A DNA stretch of 29,164 bases from a virus. A model generated the notes under the pieces. That model worked only from the letters and a program-made list of their open reading frames with translations, was not told the origin of the DNA and ran no database searches. Shown here one piece after another: positions 20,514 through 28,720 of this stretch. The first letter of the stretch is position 1; every line of letters starts with the position of its first letter. Location of the stretch: the IMG/VR virus record IMGVR_UViG_3300009124_000074, positions 1 to 29,164 of that record; one strand, 5' to 3'. The translations under genes were made by a program, and so were the position numbers.

Positions 20514-21254
20514 ATGACGCGAGTATTTGGAACACTTTTTGAAGACGGGCGTAATGGCCTACTCGCTATCAAGCCTTCTCAACCTTTCTTCGGCTGCGAC
20601 CGGCACGAAAAACATTTCCCAGTGCTCGCTGGTGAGATTGATATCGAGTTGCCTCCAACACCCGCTGGGGTCTTCTTCAATGTGGGGTTTAAAGAGGAAG
20701 GTGACACACGCCGTACAGACTTCACGCTTCGGTGGCGTATCCCATCCCAACAGGAACTAGACATTACGGCTAAGCCAGAGCAGCCTCGTGCTGAGCGTTC
20801 CTCCTCAGTTATCGATCGTGTACAGGTACGCCGTTTGACCACGGAGCTGGCTGACGCTCTGGAAGCTGTCGAAAAATTAGAGCGTGATCTTGCCCAGAGC
20901 AAAGCCCGAGAGGAATCGCTGGCGGCGTCGTTTGAGCAACATAAAGCGGCAACGGACCACGCCTTTCAGTTGCGTGATTCTGAGCTATCACGTCTTACGG
21001 AAGCCAATAAACCACGGGTACAGACAGTCGTAAAGCATGTGCCCGTACCACCAAAGCAACTAAATGATCGAATAAAGTTCTTAGAGGCGGAGAACCTTAG
21101 ATTGATAGCGCTTAATGATACCTATTACGCATCTGTTTTAGAGCTACATCAGTTAAAGTTAGATAGAGCGCAGACTGTACATCTTCCTAACCCTGTTACG
21201 GAGATGCCTGGTTCTACCCAGCAGCGCCTGATCAATAAGCTTCTGGCTAAATAG
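20514..21254 (+). CDS. Tail-region protein: N-terminal beta domain plus coiled coil
   Basis: 246 residues. Residues 1-75 are a compact beta domain (MTRVFGTLFEDGRNGLLAIK, GEIDIELPPTPAGVFFNVGF, TDFTLRWRIPSQ). Residues about 95-160 and 190-220 are strong coiled coils (LADALEAVEKLERDLAQSKA, RIKFLEAENLRLIALNDTYY), separated by a VVKHVPVPP linker. The shape suits an elongated oligomeric connector, fibre shaft or chaperone linked to tail fibres. I recognise no family by name. It follows the small beta protein with its own good Shine-Dalgarno and precedes a BppU-like gene by two bases. Confidence 0.75.
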   Translation: MTRVFGTLFEDGRNGLLAIKPSQPFFGCDRHEKHFPVLAGEIDIELPPTPAGVFFNVGFKEEGDTRRTDFTLRWRIPSQQELDITAKPEQPRAERSSSVIDRVQVRRLTTELADALEAVEKLERDLAQSKAREESLAASFEQHKAATDHAFQLRDSELSRLTEANKPRVQTVVKHVPVPPKQLNDRIKFLEAENLRLIALNDTYYASVLELHQLKLDRAQTVHLPNPVTEMPGSTQQRLINKLLAK

Positions 21255-21256
21255 AC

Positions 21257-21982
21257 ATGGCACTGGATAACATTGCTGTTACCGTCCGAGAAGGTGATAG
21301 CTTTGACGAGCTGTATCTAAACATTGAGAGGCCGTGGGGTACACCCTACGACTACAGCAATTCAGTGCTTGTTGCCGATATTCGTCGTTATTTCAACGAC
21401 ACTACTGGCACACCCGGCTCAGCTGTTGATTCATTTGGGATCGTCGAGCTGGATCCCACTGCTGGTCAGGTTCAGTTAAAACTCACCAGCCGTCAGACCG
21501 AGGGCCTTGGTCGGAATATTCCTTTGGGGTATACAGAACGAGGCATTGTTCAGTCTGGTCTTGCAAGTGGTGTAGATCCCTCTGATGAACTCCAAGGCAA
21601 ATTCCTCTGGGATCTGCGGGAGTATTTCACTGTCACACAGGCGACCATCACCGGGATTTCATCAGGCTCGACTTTTACAAGCACTGGTGGACTTACAGCT
21701 AACAAGGTACGCATCACCACTGCTGCGGCCCATAAGCTAACTGAAGAGGATCAGATCCTTATCACTGGAACTGGTCAAAGTGTCTACGATGGGGTTAATT
21801 TCTACCCCAACAAACTCTCAATCATCAGTCCAACTGTGTTTGAGATTGAGCCAACCACCTCTGGCGCCCCTTCTTTCACCGTTGGAAGTACTCAGGGCAC
21901 TGTATCTGTGTACAAAGAAGATACATTAGCCATTGGTACACTTGAGGTAATTCCTCGAATTTCTAGAGATTCTGTCAGCTGA
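21257..21982 (+). CDS. BppU-like tail/baseplate protein with E1-FCCH-like beta module
   Basis: 241 residues. The start NIAVTVREGDSFDELYLNIE followed by TPYDYSNSVLVADIRRYF, a typical 'accepts tag then D-x-(S/T)' layout, resembles the N-terminal domain of BppU-type upper baseplate proteins, which attach receptor-binding proteins to the tail. Residues about 150-215 contain a second beta module with VRITTAAAHKLTEEDQILIT, DGVNFYPNKLSIIS and TVFEIE, matching the pattern of 'hgl-x-tGd-x-v... dG-x-Y-x-V... t-x-F-e-l' beta domains seen in many fibre proteins. The protein ends with EVIPRISRDS. Function as an adapter for adhesins is inferred. Confidence 0.7.
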   Translation: MALDNIAVTVREGDSFDELYLNIERPWGTPYDYSNSVLVADIRRYFNDTTGTPGSAVDSFGIVELDPTAGQVQLKLTSRQTEGLGRNIPLGYTERGIVQSGLASGVDPSDELQGKFLWDLREYFTVTQATITGISSGSTFTSTGGLTANKVRITTAAAHKLTEEDQILITGTGQSVYDGVNFYPNKLSIISPTVFEIEPTTSGAPSFTVGSTQGTVSVYKEDTLAIGTLEVIPRISRDSVS

Positions 21983-21994
21983 AGGTAAGACCTA

Positions 21995-23611
21995 ATGGCA
22001 TCTGTCGAAGAAGGCGTAAGTGTAATCACAGTAGGCAAAACTACGCCTATCCCGGCTGGTCAAGCCTCTGCCGCCAATTCTCTCCCCGTCGTTGTCGCAT
22101 CGGATCAAAGCCCGATCCCGATTCTCGACAATCTTTCGGCACCCTCACAGGTTCGTGATGACCTGCTGGGTATCCCCCGTGTCCAGACTCCTCTGGCGAT
22201 TTTCGATGACACCAACCTCATCGATATTGACCCAAACATCTGGGCCAAGAACGAGCAAGTAACAGGTAACACGCGCGTTACTCAGGTAAATCACCTGCTG
22301 CAGCAATCCGCTGCTGAAGTACTTCTTACGCCATCTGCTTCCAACGGGAACATTGCCAGCCTGATCACAAAGCAGGCGTTCCCCTACCAGACAGGCCGCA
22401 TCACCTCAGCGTCGTTCGGTATCTCGATGAGCCGAGATTCCAACGCTGTGATGGAGTTCGGCATGTTCGACTCCACCGATGGCTACTTCCTTCGGATCGT
22501 CGGCGACGAGATGTATTACGTCCGTCGTACCAGTTCGGGTGAGCGTCCTCAAGATCATCTGGATGGCTATACGGCTCAAGGCACAAACCCTGTCACTTTC
22601 ACGGTTGACTCTGCAGTACTGACTGCACAACCCAACCGTACAGATCTCGGCACCATCTACAAGCTGGTCTCAACGTCTCCAACTGTCATGGAGGAGATCG
22701 TTCCACGTCGTTACTGGAACGGTGACACGATGGTGGGCGAGAACGCTGTCACCCTCGGAGCTGAGGATACTAAATCTGTTCACGAGCTATCACTCATCAA
22801 TCTGGTTATGTGCCGGATTGAATATGGCTGGTACGGCGGAACTGGCTCTCGCCTCATGTTCTATGTGCCTGTCGACGCCAACCTTCCTACTGGTGAGACG
22901 GCAAAGAACGCCCGTTGGGTTATCGCCCACAACCTGAACTGTTCTGACCGCATCCCTTACCCCTCTCTGGGTAATCCGACGCTGCCAATGCAGTTCCGGT
23001 GCGAGAAGAGTGGCACCCTGTCCGCTAATGCCTATTTGCGTAAGTACGGCGCACAGATCTCCATCGATGGTGGTGATTACAGCAAGCTCGCGGTTTACAG
23101 CCAAGACGGTGCCAAGGTCACAGGTATTGGGACAACTGATTTCAAACCCCTGCTCGCCATCCGCATCAAGGAAAACATCACCAACAACCAGGGTGAGACC
23201 AAACGCAATCTTCTGCGAGTGTTCCCTCTGCTCTTGTCAATGGTGAGTTCTTCAAGGGCTCAGTTCATCCTGATTAAGAACCCGGATACCATTGAAGACT
23301 CAGGCAGCAGCCCTGTAACGACCTTCACTAGCACGGGCACTCTCTCAGCAATCGAATACAACGCCCCAGACAGCCCGACTAACGCCATTGCGGCTTACTC
23401 GGGGGGAGAGCAGCTTGCGTCGTTCTTCACGGGTGATGCAGACGCTGATACCGTCAACTTGACAGATATCTTCTCCTTCGCTCGTCAGTACCTGACCCGT
23501 GAGGCGACTGCTGCAACCGGGACTGCAGGTGATGTGCTTCTGATTGCTGCGCGATCGATTGATAACGCTTCAAATACTTGTAAAGCAAGCCTTACTTGGG
23601 GTCAACGCTGA
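21995..23611 (+). CDS. Large virion structural protein, first of two tandem paralogues
   Basis: 538 residues. The start has ANSLPVVVASDQSPIPI, a motif common at the N-terminus of tail-associated phage proteins. Its central part shares an ordered set of blocks with the next gene: VRDDLLGIPRV (about 53), YQTGRI (about 131), FDSTDGYFLRI plus YYVRRTSSGE (about 158-183), RIEYGWYGG (about 274), ARWVIAHN (about 305) and YLRKYGAQISIDGG (about 346-360). The DGYF, EYGWYG and ARW blocks suggest a conserved beta-sandwich. The family resembles tail proteins I associate with cyanophages; a carbohydrate-binding or fibre role is inferred, not shown. Start ATG 21995 is preceded by AAGGTAAG, a usable Shine-Dalgarno. 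Confidence 0.8.
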   Translation: MASVEEGVSVITVGKTTPIPAGQASAANSLPVVVASDQSPIPILDNLSAPSQVRDDLLGIPRVQTPLAIFDDTNLIDIDPNIWAKNEQVTGNTRVTQVNHLLQQSAAEVLLTPSASNGNIASLITKQAFPYQTGRITSASFGISMSRDSNAVMEFGMFDSTDGYFLRIVGDEMYYVRRTSSGERPQDHLDGYTAQGTNPVTFTVDSAVLTAQPNRTDLGTIYKLVSTSPTVMEEIVPRRYWNGDTMVGENAVTLGAEDTKSVHELSLINLVMCRIEYGWYGGTGSRLMFYVPVDANLPTGETAKNARWVIAHNLNCSDRIPYPSLGNPTLPMQFRCEKSGTLSANAYLRKYGAQISIDGGDYSKLAVYSQDGAKVTGIGTTDFKPLLAIRIKENITNNQGETKRNLLRVFPLLLSMVSSSRAQFILIKNPDTIEDSGSSPVTTFTSTGTLSAIEYNAPDSPTNAIAAYSGGEQLASFFTGDADADTVNLTDIFSFARQYLTREATAATGTAGDVLLIAARSIDNASNTCKASLTWGQR

Positions 23612-25758
23612 TGACAACGGCCTACCAACTTCCCGAGGATATCGGGCAGAAATCTATTACTCGTAATGGGGAAGAGGTTCAGGCCGCATCAGATTTCCCC
23701 TCTGGTAAGAGTACTGCTGATAAAAGCATCCCAGTAGTCCTGCCTCGGTCTGGCTACACCTTCCCCACCATCGATAACTACCGGTTCACTTCGGAGGTGG
23801 ATCGGGACATGTTGGGCTTCCCACGAGCCACACGCCCTTACAACTTCCTGACTCGGAACGACCAGTACGAGTTAACACGTGAAGATTGGATCTACGATGT
23901 CACAGGCCTCGATGAACGCCCGCAACTAGACGGCACGGAGTCAGCGCGTTGGACACAGTTGTCTAACGCCACAGCGACGTACTCACCCGCCCCTAATGGT
24001 GAAATCAAGTACAACGCAAGCGCCAATTCTGCTCAGCTCTTCCTAAATTCAAACGACGGGGGCTTTCAACGCGCTCGTATCGCGACCAAGAAGCGCTATA
24101 GGTATCAGCCTGGGCGGATTGTAAGGGCAAGTATTGCCACAAAACTGTCGGTTGCCGATACTCCAATCAGTGTCACTCGCCTTTGGGGTGTAGGTGATAC
24201 CAACGACGGATTTTTTGTTGAGTGCAAAGGCGACGGCGAAGGTGATCGTCTACAGATCCTCTACCGCACAAGTTCAGGCAATGGCCTGAGGTACGAGACA
24301 CGGGTACCGCGTTCTTCTTGGACAGGTGATCCTCTAGACGGTTCTGGACAGTCCAAGCAGGTCTTGGATATGTCGAAGACCTTCATGACCCTTATTGAAT
24401 GGGGTTGGTATGGAGCGAGCGATGTACGCATCTATTTCTATGTTGTAGACAAGGATGAGGAACTACCGACCTCTATCACCCAAATCCCTCGCGCGAGATG
24501 GATTTTGGCTCATGAGATCATCCTTGCCGACAGGGCAAAGAGAAATGATCTAAGCGAGTTTGATGGCGGTACCGGTGTCCGTTCATTCGATACGCCTTCC
24601 CTTAAGACACCCAGCCTGCCCATTTGGGTCGAGATCAACAATAGTGGCAACCTTGCTCGTTCGGAATTTATCGAGCGCTATGGCGCTTCAATTCTTGTCG
24701 ATGGGGGTACTGAGGACCGTGCCAAGATCACAACTGTAGATGGGAGCTTTGGTCGGACAGTAGAACCTATCATTGGCGGTGTTGACGGGGGGAGCGGCAC
24801 GTCCCTGATGACGCTGCGAGTTAAGCAGCACATCATCAATGACGATTCAAAAGAAGTAGAGAACTTTCTGGTTACCAACCCACTCGTCCTAGGAGCAGCA
24901 TCTAGCGATCTAGTAGAGCTTGAGATCTGGAAAGATCCGGTCATGGCTACGCCAGAAGAGGTGGGTCATATCAATGGTCGGCTTCCATACTTGCAAGGTG
25001 ACTATGTCTCTCCTTTCAATGTCGTCCCGCTGGTTATCACAAGCTTTGACGGTACAGGCACGGAGTTCGCGATCACCCAGGAGGATCCTACAAACGAGTA
25101 TTTGACAGTCAATACTCCCTACCTGAGTGGTGACTTACTAACAGTTGATGTTAGTTTTAACGACTCTAGGGTTGTCAAGTCTGGAAAGCGTCTTGCCAGT
25201 TTTGTAGTTGACGCGAAGGGGGCAGCGCTACCTCTAGCGGAGATCTTTGGAGGACAGAGAGAAAGCCTTAGTGCTGAATATGATGCACCTCCTGAGTTTC
25301 CTATCAAGACTGATTCAATTACAGTCAGGAGTTTTGATCAGGCCACAGGTTTAATCACGGTTGATCAAGCATTCCCGCTCAGGCTTTATGTCGGACAGAG
25401 GGTATCTCTAGGTGACACTAACTACTATGTGCTTACTCTTGATTCCTCTAGGTCTTTCAAACTCAAAGCGGCTAAAGTAGATACAGTGGCGGTTACAACT
25501 GGCCTTGAGGCTGGTGATGTTCTCGTTGCACATTACGAGCTAGATCTAACAAGTAATGTTGCATCTAGCCTGCTTCCGGTTTACCGGACTGAGTTGGTAG
25601 TTACAGCCAAGCCCTTTAACGCGGTGTACACGACGCTCGACAGCACTGTTGAGTACAACGCAGAGTGGATGAACCTTGTGAATGCCACGAGTTCCGATAC
25701 TTACACCGTTCAATCAACGCCAACCGTCAATCTCTACCTCACTAATGGGGTCGTCTAA
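23611..25758 (+). CDS. Large virion structural protein, second tandem paralogue with extra C-terminal beta modules
   Basis: ATG 23611 overlaps the previous stop (TGATG), giving 715 residues; a TTG five codons upstream is less likely. Blocks matching the preceding gene: RDMLGFPRA (about 66), YQPGRIVRAS (about 166), GDTNDGFFVE with LYRTSSGNG (about 196-220), IEWGWYGA (about 263), ARWILAHE (about 296) and FIERYGASILVDGG (about 354-367). It is longer by about 180 residues; the C-terminal extension includes DQATGLITVDQAFPLRLYVG with YYVLTLDSSRSFKLK, a beta module resembling those in neighbouring genes. Duplication followed by divergence and domain gain is the simplest reading. Both probably sit on the tail or a fibre; the exact function is unknown. 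Confidence 0.8.
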   Translation: MTTAYQLPEDIGQKSITRNGEEVQAASDFPSGKSTADKSIPVVLPRSGYTFPTIDNYRFTSEVDRDMLGFPRATRPYNFLTRNDQYELTREDWIYDVTGLDERPQLDGTESARWTQLSNATATYSPAPNGEIKYNASANSAQLFLNSNDGGFQRARIATKKRYRYQPGRIVRASIATKLSVADTPISVTRLWGVGDTNDGFFVECKGDGEGDRLQILYRTSSGNGLRYETRVPRSSWTGDPLDGSGQSKQVLDMSKTFMTLIEWGWYGASDVRIYFYVVDKDEELPTSITQIPRARWILAHEIILADRAKRNDLSEFDGGTGVRSFDTPSLKTPSLPIWVEINNSGNLARSEFIERYGASILVDGGTEDRAKITTVDGSFGRTVEPIIGGVDGGSGTSLMTLRVKQHIINDDSKEVENFLVTNPLVLGAASSDLVELEIWKDPVMATPEEVGHINGRLPYLQGDYVSPFNVVPLVITSFDGTGTEFAITQEDPTNEYLTVNTPYLSGDLLTVDVSFNDSRVVKSGKRLASFVVDAKGAALPLAEIFGGQRESLSAEYDAPPEFPIKTDSITVRSFDQATGLITVDQAFPLRLYVGQRVSLGDTNYYVLTLDSSRSFKLKAAKVDTVAVTTGLEAGDVLVAHYELDLTSNVASSLLPVYRTELVVTAKPFNAVYTTLDSTVEYNAEWMNLVNATSSDTYTVQSTPTVNLYLTNGVV

Positions 25759-26570
25759 TGCCTGTCTCCGGTTCAAACCTAGTTAATACATCGGCGAACG
25801 GTCAGCCAACCGATGCTGAGGATCGCCCCTTTAGTTACGCCATTGGTACTCAGCTGTTCATCAACCCTAGTAGTACGCCTACTGACGCGGTTGTGACATT
25901 CAAGGTTGCACCTGAGCTATTGACTGGATCTGTTGCTGCAACTGTGGTCAACCTTGCTGTGGGTTACGCAATTGATTCTGAGCTGAATACTCTGTCGAAC
26001 TGGACATCCGAGCATGTTCAACAAGCAAGCAGCAACCGATTTGCAGTTGGCTTTGGTCGTTCAAGCGCCACACCTGAGAAGGTTAACGTAAATGTACAAG
26101 GGCAAGTTTATACTACTCTGCCACGGAACCAAAGTCCTTCTGTAGTTGATGTCGCTAATAATTCGCTGACAATTACTAATCACCCGTATAGCACTGGGGA
26201 TCGAGTTGTCATAACTTCTACCGGAACAGTTCCTGGTGGGTTGTCTCCGACTTCCTCGTACTACGTAATCGTCGAAAACAGCAATTCGATCAAGCTAGCC
26301 GTTACTTATTTAAATGCAGTTGCGGGTAGCGATGTCGACATCCAAACTACGGGTTCCGGTACAATTACTGTAGTCTCGGATGAGATATTTACGCTCACCC
26401 GTGCCGGAAGTTCTGGCTCAGTGACCCTGCTTAAAGGCAGCGTTTTAATCGCTACATTCTCGAATACGAATGTAGATTCGCCTCTTCGCCTTTTTTATTG
26501 GTGTCGCGAACAGTCCGCCTCAAGTACAGACCCGGTGTTGAAAGAAATTAAGGTTCGAGGTGCTATCTAA
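25758..26570 (+). CDS. Beta-rich tail fibre-associated protein
   Basis: 270 residues. A first domain (FSYAIGTQLFINPSSTPTD, LNTLSNWTSEHVQQAS, FAVGFGRSS) is followed by a beta module NSLTITNHPYSTGDRVVITS, SYYVIVENSNSIKLAV (about residues 133-200) like those in the genes at 21257 and 23611. A final strand-rich part (FTLTRAGSSGSVTLLKG, then RLFYWCREQ) ends in VRGAI. The protein is almost free of predicted helix. It is coupled to both neighbours by TAATG and lies directly before the tail fibre gene, so a fibre-adapter or adhesin-subunit role is plausible. No named family recognised. Confidence 0.7.
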   Translation: MPVSGSNLVNTSANGQPTDAEDRPFSYAIGTQLFINPSSTPTDAVVTFKVAPELLTGSVAATVVNLAVGYAIDSELNTLSNWTSEHVQQASSNRFAVGFGRSSATPEKVNVNVQGQVYTTLPRNQSPSVVDVANNSLTITNHPYSTGDRVVITSTGTVPGGLSPTSSYYVIVENSNSIKLAVTYLNAVAGSDVDIQTTGSGTITVVSDEIFTLTRAGSSGSVTLLKGSVLIATFSNTNVDSPLRLFYWCREQSASSTDPVLKEIKVRGAI

Positions 26571-28720
26571 TGGTCGCTACACGCAACATCACCGATCTGA
26601 ACACGCTTGTTACTCCACAGGCGGACGACATTCTGTTGATTGTTGATCGGCTTAGCGCGACAAGCACTGAGGCAAAGCAGATCACGTGGGCGAATGTCCA
26701 AGAGGCAATCCAAGACCTTGTCGGAGCCCTAGCTACTTCAAGCTCAACTCTCACCTTTACTTACGACGACGCAAACGGTCAGCTGACCGCTGCTGTAAAT
26801 AACAATACCTCTGTTCAGAAGTCAATCTTCCATGACGGCGTTACGTCTTCAACTCGTCAAGAAGGTCGTTTCATAGATGGCGTTGGTATTAATGTCGAAG
26901 TTGCTGACAACAGCAGCGACGATCGGGCTGACATCACAGTCAAAAACACGGGTGTCGTCAACGCCAATAACAATACTGTCGGTGGGACACTCTATGAGTT
27001 CCTATCGAATGTCACAGTTGAAGCTGACGGATCCAAGACTCTTGAGTTGCGGCCTCTTAAGTTAGGCTCTAATGCGCTTAGTGCTACTTACACAGATAGC
27101 AATCAATCGCTTACTCTTGATGTTGAACCTGGCAACATCAATATCAATGACCTTAACTCTTCTACCCCACTTGGTGTCTCAGTAGGTGGCACGGGTGCAA
27201 ACAACGCAGCCACTGCTAGAAACAATCTTGGTGCCGCCAAGTCTGGGAGTAATTCCGATATTTCGGCCCTGTCAGGTCTGACTACTGCTCTTTCGATTAG
27301 TCAAGGTGGTACAGGCGACACCACGGCAAGTGGTGCTTTGGCGAATCTTTCGGGCCTTGGGTCGGCTGTTGGTGTTGGTGCATCCGGTGAACAAATCGTT
27401 TACCAGGGCTCGGTTCTTGTTTCGGGTTCATACCGTGCGGAGTTCAAGGGCCTCAAGCCAACTAGCGACAGTTATGTAACGGTCACTACGGATGGTTCGG
27501 ATATTGCGTTAGGCGCTAACCCTAATAACATCTTTGATGGCGTTAGCGGCGTTCGCAATATTAACGGAGCTAGAGTTACCAACGCTGGTAATCCGGTAAA
27601 TAGTGGAGACCTTGCTACCAAGGCTTACGTCGATTCCCAGACCACCGGTCTAGAGATTAAGGCCTCCGTTAAGGTGGCTACTACCGGTAACTTGGCCGGA
27701 ACATATTCAACCGGTGCGCAAACACTTACAGCTAATTCCAATGGCGCGATCAGTGTCGACGGGATTGCTTTGAATCTCAATGACCGCTTGTTGGTCAAGG
27801 ACCAGTCGAGTGCCGTTCAAAATGGCATCTACGTGGTCTCCACTATCGGTGATGCTAGTAACCCTTTCGTCATTACCCGGAGTGCTGATTTCAATCAGAC
27901 CGCCGAAGTCGGTGCAGGTTCTTTCACATACGTAGAGCTTGGAACGCTTAACGAAGGAAAATCATTCGTACAGACTGAAAGCAATCCGATTCTCGACACC
28001 GATGATTTAGTCTTTACCGTCTTTGGTGATACTACGATCGGTGCAAACTCGATCGCCAACAGCAAGCTTCAACAAGTTAATCAAGCAACCGTAAAAGGTC
28101 GTGCTGCAGGGGCGGGATTAGGTGATGTTTCCGATCTCAGTGCCGATCAGCTGATCGGGGTTATTAACGCTGCATCGTCCTCGACAATTAATCAGGGCCG
28201 ACTCAGCATTGCGGGTTTTGCGCCTCTTGCAAGTCCAACCTTCACAGGCACCGTAACCATTCCTGCTGGTGCCAGTATCTCTGGCTTCGCCGAGATCAAT
28301 AGCCCTACATTCACAGGCACAGTCACCATCCCTTCTGGTGCCAGTATCTCTGGCTTCGCCGAATTGGGTACTGCACAAACATTTACAGCAGCTCAGCGTG
28401 GAGGCATCACCACCCTTACAGATAGTGTTAGCGGCACAGTTACTCCTGACTTCGCGAGTTCCAATAACTTCAGCCTTACTCTGACGGGTAGTTCTGGTAA
28501 TACCCGCACCTTGGGCAATCCGACTAATGTTGTTGCAGGTCAATCTGGGGTGATCACTATCACTCAATCAAGCAATGGAACTAACCTGCTAACTTTTGGA
28601 AGCTACTGGGATTTCGGCGGAACAGTTACCGCGATCTCTACAGCTGCTAACGCTGTTGACACCATCGCATATTACTGCGTAAGTTCAACAAAAATTCGAG
28701 CCGTTATTGTCCAAGACTGA
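26570..28720 (+). CDS. Modular tail fibre protein
   Basis: 716 residues. The N-terminus (NITDLNTLVTPQADDILLIV with ITWANVQEAI, about 5-48) is a tail-attachment-like segment seen on many phage fibres. Two copies of a fibre linker follow: SVGGTGANNAATARNNLGAA (about 204-223) and SQGGTGDTTASGALANLSGL (about 244-263). Next comes GDLATKAYVDS (about 345) with a domain containing SVKVATTGN, DRLLVKDQSSAVQNGIYVVS and VELGTLNEGK (about 345-480), common in phage fibres. Two tandem SPTFTGTVTIP...SISGFAE units lie at about 555-600. The C-terminal part (YWDFGGTVTAIST, YYCVSSTKIRAVIVQD) is a typical fibre tip. It would form a trimeric fibre and may bind the host receptor. No chaperone gene is seen after it within the window. 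Confidence 0.88.
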   Translation: MVATRNITDLNTLVTPQADDILLIVDRLSATSTEAKQITWANVQEAIQDLVGALATSSSTLTFTYDDANGQLTAAVNNNTSVQKSIFHDGVTSSTRQEGRFIDGVGINVEVADNSSDDRADITVKNTGVVNANNNTVGGTLYEFLSNVTVEADGSKTLELRPLKLGSNALSATYTDSNQSLTLDVEPGNININDLNSSTPLGVSVGGTGANNAATARNNLGAAKSGSNSDISALSGLTTALSISQGGTGDTTASGALANLSGLGSAVGVGASGEQIVYQGSVLVSGSYRAEFKGLKPTSDSYVTVTTDGSDIALGANPNNIFDGVSGVRNINGARVTNAGNPVNSGDLATKAYVDSQTTGLEIKASVKVATTGNLAGTYSTGAQTLTANSNGAISVDGIALNLNDRLLVKDQSSAVQNGIYVVSTIGDASNPFVITRSADFNQTAEVGAGSFTYVELGTLNEGKSFVQTESNPILDTDDLVFTVFGDTTIGANSIANSKLQQVNQATVKGRAAGAGLGDVSDLSADQLIGVINAASSSTINQGRLSIAGFAPLASPTFTGTVTIPAGASISGFAEINSPTFTGTVTIPSGASISGFAELGTAQTFTAAQRGGITTLTDSVSGTVTPDFASSNNFSLTLTGSSGNTRTLGNPTNVVAGQSGVITITQSSNGTNLLTFGSYWDFGGTVTAISTAANAVDTIAYYCVSSTKIRAVIVQD
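28232..28369 (+). repeat. 69-bp in-frame tandem repeat in the tail fibre gene
   Basis: Two 69-base units, 28232-28300 and 28301-28369, each encode a 23-residue SPTFTGTVTIP...SISGFAE segment. A 26-base block (28268-28293 and 28337-28362) is identical between copies, while the first part of the unit differs at several third positions. Unit number could change by recombination or slippage, altering fibre length. Confidence 0.85.

Noticed and set aside
23596-23610. TTG start five codons before the second paralogue
   Set aside because: ATG 23611 overlaps the previous stop as at most junctions here, and TTG lacks a good ribosome site.
28118-28567. 149-codon minus-strand ORF across the fibre repeat
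   Set aside because: It is Cys/Arg-rich and repeats only because the fibre gene repeats; a mirror of the real frame.
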